Positions 8,473 through 14,555 of a stretch of 40,243 bases of DNA are shown here, in pieces. The stretch comes from an uncultured Actinomyces sp. (GTDB lineage: Bacteria > Actinomycetota > Actinomycetes > Actinomycetales > Actinomycetaceae), in contig CABKMZ010000013.1 in the NCBI GenBank assembly GCA_902373545.1, positions 1-40,243 of the forward strand, given 5' to 3'. The position numbers were made by a program, and so were the translations under genes. Under the pieces are notes generated by a model. That model saw nothing but the letters and a program-made list of their open reading frames with translations, did no database searches and had not been told where the DNA came from. The first letter of the stretch is position 1, and every line of letters begins with the position of its first letter.

Positions 8473-8483
8473 GCATGGGACCG
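8451..8483 (-). terminator. Hairpin terminator of the DUF3043 gene with a box in its loop
   Basis: Perfect 13-bp arms (8451-8463 and 8471-8483) flank the 7-nt loop TGTGGAT. It is 22 bp downstream of the DUF3043 stop, with a moderately T-rich AATCGTTTCT following on the minus strand. The loop is the core of the third 30-bp-spaced box. Confidence 0.65.
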
Positions 8484-8504
8484 TGAGCGTAGGCGAGGCC
8501 GGTG

Positions 8505-9125
8505 TTACTTCGGGAACTCGCCGCGACCCACCTGCGGGCGCGGGGAGCGCCAGCGGCGCGGCATGATCATGCGCGAGAAGGTGTAGTAGCCGGTGCCGCG
8601 CGGGATCTCATCGCGGGGGTGTTCCTGCGTGAAGGCGGCCTTGATTTTACGCCACACGAGCATGGCCTCGACGCCGGTGACGATGAAGGAGCCGTACATG
8701 AGGAGCGTGGAGCCGTAGAGGATGTAGACCTGTGTCTGCTCGGGGATCTTGTTACCAAAGAGCGAGAGGATCATGATGAGGATGATGGAGGCCAACATGA
8801 CGAGGAGAACCCACTCGGAGAACGAGTGGCGGGCATCGACGTAGTCGCGCACAAAGCGGCGTGCGCTTCCCTTGTCGCGCATGGGCAGATGCTTCTCATC
8901 ACCCGTTACCAGGGCGCGCTGTTCGGCTTCCCAGCGGGCGTTGCGCGCCGCCCTCGCTGCCCGCTTTGCTTCCTTGCGGTCGGCGGGCACCAGGGGGCGG
9001 ATACGAGCGGCCTCGGCCTGCTTGCGCTTCGGCGTGGGGCGACCTTTTTTGCCGCCGGGCGTGGTCGAGACAGGCTCAACGGTCGTCGAGGTCTCGTCGC
9101 TATTGTTCTTGCTTCGTCCAAACAC
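8505..9125 (-). CDS. DUF3043 family actinobacterial membrane protein
   Basis: This 206-residue protein is restricted to actinobacteria. The N-terminal 35 residues are polar. They are followed by GRPTPKRKQAEAARIRPLVPADRKEAKRAAR, the basic DUF3043 hallmark, then VRDYVDARHSFSEW. Two membrane helices follow (about residues 105-124, WVLLVMLASIILIMILSLFG, and 133-153, VYILYGSTLLMYGSFIVTG). The C-terminus is basic and ends RMIMPRRWRSPRPQVGRGEF. Function is unknown. The start GTG 9125 has no usable ribosome binding site but has TAGCCT ending 6 bp before it, so it is probably translated leaderless. It is divergent from the M20 dipeptidase, whose start is 58 bp away, and is followed by its own hairpin terminator. 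Confidence 0.88.
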   Translation of the reverse strand: MFGRSKNNSDETSTTVEPVSTTPGGKKGRPTPKRKQAEAARIRPLVPADRKEAKRAARAARNARWEAEQRALVTGDEKHLPMRDKGSARRFVRDYVDARHSFSEWVLLVMLASIILIMILSLFGNKIPEQTQVYILYGSTLLMYGSFIVTGVEAMLVWRKIKAAFTQEHPRDEIPRGTGYYTFSRMIMPRRWRSPRPQVGRGEFPK

Positions 9126-9131
9126 GCTCCC

Positions 9132-9137
9132 AGGCTA
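9132..9137 (-). promoter_or_regulatory. -10 element for leaderless DUF3043 transcript
   Basis: TAGCCT on the minus strand ends 6 bp before GTG 9125. It is nearly mirrored by TACCCT for the divergent dipeptidase; the sequences TAGCCTGG and TACCCTGG form an imperfect inverted repeat with 34 bp between the hexamers, so the -35 regions must overlap. Confidence 0.6.
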
Positions 9138-9171
9138 GCGGAAAGGGCACCCGCCGTGCACTTTCATGGTC

Positions 9172-9177
9172 TACCCT
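9172..9177 (+). promoter_or_regulatory. -10 element for leaderless dipeptidase transcript
   Basis: TACCCT ends 6 bp before ATG 9184 and no Shine-Dalgarno is present, so transcription probably starts at the A of the start codon. Confidence 0.6.
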
Positions 9178-9183
9178 GGGCGT

Positions 9184-10557
9184 ATGGCTGATACTTCACA
9201 CGAATTGTCGATGTCCGTTCTGAGGGAGCGCCTCGAGGCCGCTTTCCCGTCCCTGCTCGATGAGCTCACCCAGCTGGTCGCGATTCCGTCGGTGTCGTCG
9301 GACCCGGCGCACGCCGCCGACCTGGAGCGCAGCGCCGAGCACCTGCGCGAGCGTTTCGAGGCCCTGGGCCTGGAGGCGAAGGTCCTCAGTGAGAAGGCCA
9401 CCGATGGCACGCAGGGCAAGCCGGCCGTCGTGGCTCATACTCCCCGTATTGAGGGCGCGCCGACCGTCCTCCTGTACGCCCACCACGACGTCCAGCCCGT
9501 GGGCGAGCTGGACCGCTGGAGCATGGACCCCTACAAGGCCGAGGTGCGTGGCGATCGCATCTACGGTCGCGGCTCCTCCGATGACGGCGCCGGCGTAGTC
9601 GTCCACCTGGGCTCGCTGTCGATCCTGGGCGCTGACCTGCCCGTCAACGTCGTTATCTTCATCGAGGGCGAGGAAGAGATTGGATCCCCGTCCTTCACGG
9701 CCTTCCTGGACGCGCACCGCGACGAGCTGGCGGCCGACGTCATCATCGTGACGGATTCGTCGAACTGGAAGGTCGGCGAGCCTGCGGTGACGGCGACGCT
9801 GCGCGGCAACGCGATCGTGACCGTTGACGTGACGGTCGCCGATCATGCGGTCCACTCGGGCGCGTTTGGCGGTCCGCTGTTGGATTCTGTGGCGATCTCC
9901 TCGATGCTCATTGCGTCGCTGTTCGACGATGCGGGCGACGTGGCAGTACCGGGCCTGGGTGGCTCGGACCGCGCGGACGTGGATTGGCCGGAGGCCGAGC
10001 TGCGCGAGGCCGCCGGCATGGTCGAGGGCCTCCAGCTGGCCGGCTCGGGCGACATCGCCGCCCGCATGTGGACCAAGCCCTCGATTTCCGTCATCGGCTT
10101 CGATGCGCGTCCCGTCTCTAACGCGTCGAACACGATTGCCCCGCACACGCGCTTCCGCCTGTCGATGCGCACGGTGCCGGGTGTGGACCCGACCGAGGCG
10201 CAGGCCAAGCTGGTCGACTACCTGCTCGCCAACGTGCCTTTCGGCGCGCATGTTGAGGTGACGTGCGAGGACGCGGGAGCGGGCTACCAGGCCGACATGG
10301 ACTCCCCGGTCACGAAGACTCTGCACGAGTGCCTGACCGAGGCCTGGGGCGTGCCCTCTGTCAACATCGGCGTGGGCGGCTCGATTCCTTTCATCTCCGA
10401 CTTCCAGCGTATCTTCCCCGGCGCGCAGGTCGTCGTCACGGGCGTGGAGGATCCGCTGACGAACGCGCACTCGGAGGACGAGTCGCAGTCGATCCCGGAC
10501 CTGAAGGCAGCGATTCTCGCGGAGGCGCTGCTGCTGACCCGCCTGGCCTCCCTGTGA
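9184..10557 (+). CDS. M20 family metallopeptidase (dipeptidase)
   Basis: This is a 457-residue cytoplasmic di-zinc peptidase of the M20 (PepV/CNDP/ArgE) clan. Metal ligands are visible: LLYAHHDVQP (H100, D102), YGRGSSDDGAGV (D133), EGEEEIGSP (E163-E165) and the late His in TNAHSEDES. HAVHSGAFGGPLLDS marks the lid/dimerisation domain (roughly residues 205-370) and RLSMRTVPG the substrate arginine. Closest relatives hydrolyse dipeptides or N-acyl amino acids; the exact substrate is not evident. The start ATG 9184 is preferred over an in-frame GTG at 9166 because TACCCT ends 6 bp before it. The gene overlaps the glycerate-kinase-like gene by 4 bp (GTGA), so both are translated from one transcript. 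Confidence 0.93.
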   Translation: MADTSHELSMSVLRERLEAAFPSLLDELTQLVAIPSVSSDPAHAADLERSAEHLRERFEALGLEAKVLSEKATDGTQGKPAVVAHTPRIEGAPTVLLYAHHDVQPVGELDRWSMDPYKAEVRGDRIYGRGSSDDGAGVVVHLGSLSILGADLPVNVVIFIEGEEEIGSPSFTAFLDAHRDELAADVIIVTDSSNWKVGEPAVTATLRGNAIVTVDVTVADHAVHSGAFGGPLLDSVAISSMLIASLFDDAGDVAVPGLGGSDRADVDWPEAELREAAGMVEGLQLAGSGDIAARMWTKPSISVIGFDARPVSNASNTIAPHTRFRLSMRTVPGVDPTEAQAKLVDYLLANVPFGAHVEVTCEDAGAGYQADMDSPVTKTLHECLTEAWGVPSVNIGVGGSIPFISDFQRIFPGAQVVVTGVEDPLTNAHSEDESQSIPDLKAAILAEALLLTRLASL

Positions 10558-11516
10558 GGCGAGTCGTCGTAGCCGGTCGGTGGGATGGGGCCAGCCCCCT
10601 CCTGCCGACCGGCGCCGCGTTGGAAGAGATCAGCCGGGGCGTGCGCGCCGGCTGCGAGGGTGCCGACGTGGCGCTCCTTCCCTTCGGGTCGGGTCCCACC
10701 TTCGACGAGGCCGTGGCCGCCTCGCGCGCCCAGGCCTCGTTCGTGCGCGTCCCGACCGATGCCCGCTCGACCCGCGGCGCGGGCGAGCGCGTGGCGCAGG
10801 CGCTGGGCCAGCGCATGGTCGTCGTCGAGGGCGGCCACAATGCCTCCCCGGATTGCGGGCTGGGCTTCCTGGCCGGACTGGTCGGGGTGCCCGACTCCCA
10901 GGTCGTCGGCGAGGGGCTGCCCGAGGCGCTCACGCGTGCCGAGGAGCTGGTCGCGGCCAGTGGCACGGACCTGGTGTGCGCGGCCTCGACGCCGCGCCCC
11001 CTGCTGGGACTCGACTCGGTCCTGGCGGTCGCCCCCGACCTTGAGCCCATTGAGGAACAGGACACAGCCATGACGGGGCTGCTCACCGAGGCCTTCGCCC
11101 ACCGCCCAGCGCGACGCCGCGCGCTCCTGGCCGGAACAGACACCCATCCCGCGCGCGGATACGGCTCCGGTGCCGCAGGTGGCGTCGGCGCGATCATCGC
11201 CGCCAGCGGCGGGCGCATCGTGCCCACGGGTCAGCTCCTTACCGACCTTCTCGACCTCGACGAGGCGCTCAAAACCGCGAATCTACTGATCATCGCCGAG
11301 CCCGAGCTGGCCTCGCCGCTGCTGGCTACCTCGACGCTGGACTGCCTGACCGGCGCGGCCGAGCAACTCGCCCTGCCGGTCGTCGCCCTCACGACGCGCT
11401 CGAGTCTGTCGCGCTACGAGCGCGCCCAGTGGGGACTGCACGGCGTCTTCGAGACGGAGGCCTGCGTCACGCTCGAGGATGCCGGGCGGCGCATCGCGCG
11501 CACCTGGTTACGCTGA
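10554..11516 (+). CDS. Glycerate kinase-like protein
   Basis: This 320-residue protein resembles glycerate kinase family 1 (GlxK/GarK), which phosphorylates D-glycerate using ATP. Supporting segments are ALEEISRGVRAGCEGAD near the N-terminus, the glycine-rich RGYGSGAAGGVGAIIAASGG and the following LLIIAEPELA, which replaces the usual TGEG(R/K)xD. The protein is about 50 residues shorter than typical glycerate kinases, and the family's canonical acidic segment is altered, so activity may be changed or lost. The start GTG 10554 overlaps the dipeptidase stop by 4 bp and yields VRRVVVAGRWDG, the first strand of the fold. The frame is open further upstream inside the dipeptidase only by chance. 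The metabolic link to a peptidase is unclear. Confidence 0.7.
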   Translation: MRRVVVAGRWDGASPLLPTGAALEEISRGVRAGCEGADVALLPFGSGPTFDEAVAASRAQASFVRVPTDARSTRGAGERVAQALGQRMVVVEGGHNASPDCGLGFLAGLVGVPDSQVVGEGLPEALTRAEELVAASGTDLVCAASTPRPLLGLDSVLAVAPDLEPIEEQDTAMTGLLTEAFAHRPARRRALLAGTDTHPARGYGSGAAGGVGAIIAASGGRIVPTGQLLTDLLDLDEALKTANLLIIAEPELASPLLATSTLDCLTGAAEQLALPVVALTTRSSLSRYERAQWGLHGVFETEACVTLEDAGRRIARTWLR

Positions 11517-11556
11517 GCGCGCATCCCAGCTCTCGCGCGCGGCGGGGCCGGGGGAG

Positions 11557-11562
11557 TAGTGT
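11557..11562 (+). promoter_or_regulatory. Putative -10 of the erpA-like gene
   Basis: TAGTGT matches TANNNT and would give a leader of about 33 nt carrying AGGAGC (11593-11598). Confidence 0.4.
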
Positions 11563-11601
11563 GTCAAGCGCATACGTCTATTTTTCACCGTTAGGAGCAC
11601 C

Positions 11602-11955
11602 ATGTCCAAGTCCGCAACTCAGGCTCCCACCCACGAGGTCATCCTCACCGACGTCGCTGCCGCGAAGGTCAAGAGCCTCCTTGAACAGGAGGGACGCGAC
11701 GACCTGCGCCTGCGCATCGCCGTGCAGCCCGGCGGTTGCTCGGGGCTGATCTACCAGCTCTACTTCGATGACCGCACGCTCGACGGGGATGCCATCCGTT
11801 CCTTCGATGGCGTCGAGGTCGTCGTCGACCGCATGAGCGTTCCCTACCTGAGCGGTGCCACGATCGACTTCGCCGACACCATCGAGCGTCAGGGCTTCAC
11901 GATCGACAACCCGAACGCCCAGAACACCTGCGCCTGCGGCGAATCCTTCCACTGA
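11602..11955 (+). CDS. erpA: A-type iron-sulfur cluster insertion protein (ErpA/IscA/HesB family)
   Basis: This 117-residue protein has the standard length of the HesB/IscA family, which carries Fe-S clusters from the scaffold to apo-enzymes. The three conserved cysteines are present: one in QPGGCSGLIYQL and two in the C-terminal NTCACGESF. The central VVVDRMSVPYLSGATIDFAD matches the family's VDxxSxxYLxGxxIDY consensus. The start ATG 11602 has AGGAGC 4 bp upstream. The FKBP lipoprotein gene starts 19 bp downstream. Whether it should be called ErpA or SufA-like cannot be settled by sequence alone; actinobacteria usually encode one such protein next to unrelated genes. Confidence 0.93.
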   Translation: MSKSATQAPTHEVILTDVAAAKVKSLLEQEGRDDLRLRIAVQPGGCSGLIYQLYFDDRTLDGDAIRSFDGVEVVVDRMSVPYLSGATIDFADTIERQGFTIDNPNAQNTCACGESFH

Positions 11956-11974
11956 GCCGAAAGAGACTCCACCC

Positions 11975-12982
11975 ATGATGTCTTCTCTGCGCCGTTTCGG
12001 CGCCCTCGCCGGCGTGGCTGCCCTGGCCCTCGGCCTGTCTGCCTGCACCGACCTGACGTCGACCACCGCCACCTCCTCCGCGGGCGTGGCCGCCGCCGAG
12101 ATCGACTACTCCGCCTGCGCGACCGATGATTCCGCGGATCAGTCCGCGAACGTGGATCGCACCGGCACGGGCAACTTCCCCGCCGTCTCCGGCGAGGACA
12201 CCCCCGTGATCGCTGCGGGCAAGGGCGCCGAGCCCACCAATAAGGTCCTGGTCAAGACCCTCAAGCAGGGCGACGGAACGCTCGTGTGCCCCGGCGCGAA
12301 GGTCAAGGTCAACTACGTTGGCGCGCTCTGGAACGGCACCGTCTTCGATTCGTCCTACCAGAAGGGCCAGCCCATCGAGTTCTCCCTCGCGCAGGTCGTG
12401 AAGGGTTGGGGCTACGGCCTGGCGCACGCCCACGTGGGCGACCGCGTCGAGCTGGTCATCCCCGCCTCCCTCGGATACGGAGCTCAGGGTAACCCCTCGA
12501 TTCCCCCGAACTCGACGCTGGTGTTCGTCGTCGACATCCTGGGCGCGAGCACGCAGAACCTTGCGGATGAGTCCATCCTGACCGGTGCGACCGCGACCGG
12601 TGAGGAGCTGCCCGCGGGCATCACCGTGACCGGGGAGCCCGGTTCCGAGCCGACCCTGACGATCGACGAGAGTGTGACGCCCCCCACCGAGAAGAAGACC
12701 TACACGATCTACAAGGGTGCCGGCGAGGAACTGACCGCGGACCAGTCGGTCTTGTACAAGTTCACGCTGGGTGCTTTCGGCGCCAACGGACAGACCCAGT
12801 CCTCGTGGTCGCAGCCAGCTCCGATCGAGGCGTCGGTGGCCCGCGTTGAACTCGCTGGTTACACCGTCGGTTCGCGCATCGTCATCGTCGAGCCCGATCA
12901 GAACGCACCCGCTCAGTCCGGTGCGTCCGCCGGGGTCAGCGTCGCCGTCGTCGACATCGTCGGCACGGCCTCGATGCAGTAA
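11975..12982 (+). CDS. FKBP-type peptidyl-prolyl isomerase lipoprotein
   Basis: This is a 335-residue secreted folding catalyst. The N-terminus has a basic MMSSLRR, a hydrophobic core and the lipobox LSAC with the modified cysteine near residue 24, so it is anchored to the outer face of the membrane. One complete FKBP domain (about residues 85-190) shows KVNYVGALWNGTVFDSSY, the active-site VVKGWGYGLAHAHVGDRVELVIP, LGYGAQGNPSIPPNSTLVFVVDIL. A second, degenerate FKBP-like domain (about 230-335) keeps the strand order (YTIYKGAGEEL, SQPAPIEASVARVELAGYTVGSRIVIV, VSVAVVDIVGT) but lacks the catalytic aromatic residues. It could start at 11975 or 11978 (tandem ATG). Ribosome binding is weak (AAGAGA). 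Confidence 0.93.
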   Translation: MMSSLRRFGALAGVAALALGLSACTDLTSTTATSSAGVAAAEIDYSACATDDSADQSANVDRTGTGNFPAVSGEDTPVIAAGKGAEPTNKVLVKTLKQGDGTLVCPGAKVKVNYVGALWNGTVFDSSYQKGQPIEFSLAQVVKGWGYGLAHAHVGDRVELVIPASLGYGAQGNPSIPPNSTLVFVVDILGASTQNLADESILTGATATGEELPAGITVTGEPGSEPTLTIDESVTPPTEKKTYTIYKGAGEELTADQSVLYKFTLGAFGANGQTQSSWSQPAPIEASVARVELAGYTVGSRIVIVEPDQNAPAQSGASAGVSVAVVDIVGTASMQ

Positions 12983-13003
12983 GCGCCCCGCGCCACGCTC
13001 TTC

Positions 13004-13042
13004 GCATGTGGGCGGCTCCCAGTGGGGGAGCCGCCCACATGC
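13004..13042 (+). terminator. Intrinsic terminator after the FKBP gene
   Basis: Perfect 17-bp arms (13004-13020, 13026-13042) with a 5-nt loop. No long T-run follows; instead a -10 hexamer for the next gene begins 2 bp later. Confidence 0.85.
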
Positions 13043-13044
13043 CG

Positions 13045-13050
13045 TTAGAA
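13045..13050 (+). promoter_or_regulatory. -10 element of the receiver-trpD operon
   Basis: TAGAAT directly abuts the terminator hairpin of the FKBP gene, so the -35 region lies in the hairpin's loop and right arm. The leader would be about 39 nt and includes AAGGAG at 13083-13088. Confidence 0.6.
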
Positions 13051-13095
13051 TGGGGCCATCGCGTCTTCCACGCCACATACGCAAGGAGAACTTCC

Positions 13096-13491
13096 ATGAG
13101 TGAAGAAACCGTCCGCATCCTGGTCTTCAGCGACGACAAGGACAAGCGCGCCGCCGTTATTAACGGCGTCGGTGTGCGTGCTTCCAAGGACACGCCCCGC
13201 ATCGAATGGGTGGAAACAGCCACCGGCTTCGGCGTGCGCGACGCGTTTGACCAGCAGGATTTTGCGGCACTCATCCTCGACGCCGAGACGAAGAAGGAGG
13301 GCGGCATGTCGGTCGCCCAGGACCTTCAAGAGACCCGCGAGGACGTTCCCCCGATCATCTTCCTGACCGCCCGCGCGCAGGACGAATGGCTGGCCACCTG
13401 GGCCGGCGCAGCCGCCACGGTCTCGGATCCGATCGACCCGATCATCCTTCAGGAGACGGTCGCCGACGTGCTGCGTGGAGCTGCCCGATGA
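13096..13491 (+). CDS. Stand-alone receiver-like (CheY-fold) protein, degenerate
   Basis: This 131-residue protein has the alternating strand/helix pattern of a response-regulator receiver domain without an output domain. D13-D14 sit where the acidic pair is expected (ILVFSDDKDKR), D62 (LILDAET) matches the phospho-acceptor and T91 (IIFLTARA) the switch threonine. The invariant lysine before the last strand is absent: the region reads VSDPIDP. Phosphorylation is therefore doubtful, and it may be a pseudo-receiver acting by protein contact. AAGGAG lies 7 bp before ATG 13096. Its stop overlaps trpD by 4 bp (ATGA), so translation is coupled. Receiver-like genes ahead of trpD occur in other actinobacteria as far as I recall, with no assigned role. 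Confidence 0.82.
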   Translation: MSEETVRILVFSDDKDKRAAVINGVGVRASKDTPRIEWVETATGFGVRDAFDQQDFAALILDAETKKEGGMSVAQDLQETREDVPPIIFLTARAQDEWLATWAGAAATVSDPIDPIILQETVADVLRGAAR

Positions 13492-14543
13492 GCCACCGGG
13501 ACTGGGCCCCGATCATCGCCACCCTGATCGCCGGTGAAGCGCTGGACTACGACCAGTCGTACTGGCTCATGGACCAGGTCATGAGCGGCGAGCTCGGCGA
13601 GGCTCGCCTGGCCTCCTTCCTCACCGCCATGGCGATCAAGGGCGCCACCGTCGAGGAGATTCACGGCCTGGCCGACGGCATGCAGGATCACGCGGCCAGC
13701 GTCGACCTGCCCAGCCGCGCTCTCGACATCGTCGGCACCGGCGGAGACGGCTACAAGACCGTCAACATCTCGACCATGTCCGCGATTGTCGCGGCATCGA
13801 TGGGTATTCCCCTGGTCAAGCACGGCAACCGTGCCTCCACCTCGAAGTCCGGTTCCGCGGACGTCATCGAGGCCCTCGGCGTCAACCTGGACGTGGAGCC
13901 AGCCGATCTGCGCCGCATCTTCGACCAGGTCGGTATCGCCTTCCTGTTCGCCAACAAGATGCACCCGTCGATGCGTTTCGCCGCCCCCGTGCGCCGCGCG
14001 CTCGGCTTCCCGACGGCCTTCAACGTGCTGGGACCGCTGACCAACCCCGCGAAGGTGCAGGCCTGCGCGATCGGTGCGGCCAAGGAAGAAAACGCGCGTC
14101 TCATGGCCGGCGTGTACGCCTCCCGTGGCCTGTCCGCCCTGGTCCTGCGCGGCGCGACCACCGGCCTGGACGAACTGACCACCGCCGATTCGAATCAGAT
14201 CTGGATCGTCTCGGGTGGGCAGGTGAGCGAGGTCGCCTTCGACGCCCGTGAGTCCCTGGGCATGGCCTCCTCCTTGATCGAGGACCTGGCAGGCGGCGAG
14301 GCCGCCGACAACGCCGCCGTGGCCCGCGAGGTCCTGGCTGGCGGTGGATCCAGCGCCGTGCGCGACGCGGTGGCCCTCAACGTGGGTGCGGGCATCCTGG
14401 CCTGGGAGGGCCTGGACCACCCGTTGTCTGCGGATACGTTCGAGGCGCGCATGCGCGACGCGGTCGGGCGGGCTCAAGCGGCCCTGGCCGACGGCGCAGG
14501 AGCGCGCCTGGTCGAACGCTGGGCGCAGGCCTCCAACAGCTGA
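13488..14543 (+). CDS. trpD: Anthranilate phosphoribosyltransferase
   Basis: This enzyme joins anthranilate to phosphoribosyl pyrophosphate in tryptophan synthesis. The 351-residue protein has all signature elements: the PRPP loop DIVGTGGDGYKTVNIST (around residues 80-96), the anthranilate/Mg site KHGNRASTSKSGSADVIEALG, and the conserved FNVLGPLTNPA. The helical N-terminal domain (LDYDQSYWLMDQVMSGELGEARLASFLTAM) is complete. The start ATG 13488 overlaps the upstream receiver gene by 4 bp and matches the family's beginning. No other trp genes are in the window, so this enzyme is encoded apart from the pathway, but it lies about 5 kb from the DAHP synthase gene that feeds the same pathway. Confidence 0.97.
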   Translation: MSHRDWAPIIATLIAGEALDYDQSYWLMDQVMSGELGEARLASFLTAMAIKGATVEEIHGLADGMQDHAASVDLPSRALDIVGTGGDGYKTVNISTMSAIVAASMGIPLVKHGNRASTSKSGSADVIEALGVNLDVEPADLRRIFDQVGIAFLFANKMHPSMRFAAPVRRALGFPTAFNVLGPLTNPAKVQACAIGAAKEENARLMAGVYASRGLSALVLRGATTGLDELTTADSNQIWIVSGGQVSEVAFDARESLGMASSLIEDLAGGEAADNAAVAREVLAGGGSSAVRDAVALNVGAGILAWEGLDHPLSADTFEARMRDAVGRAQAALADGAGARLVERWAQASNS

Positions 14544-14555
14544 CATGCGGCGCGC

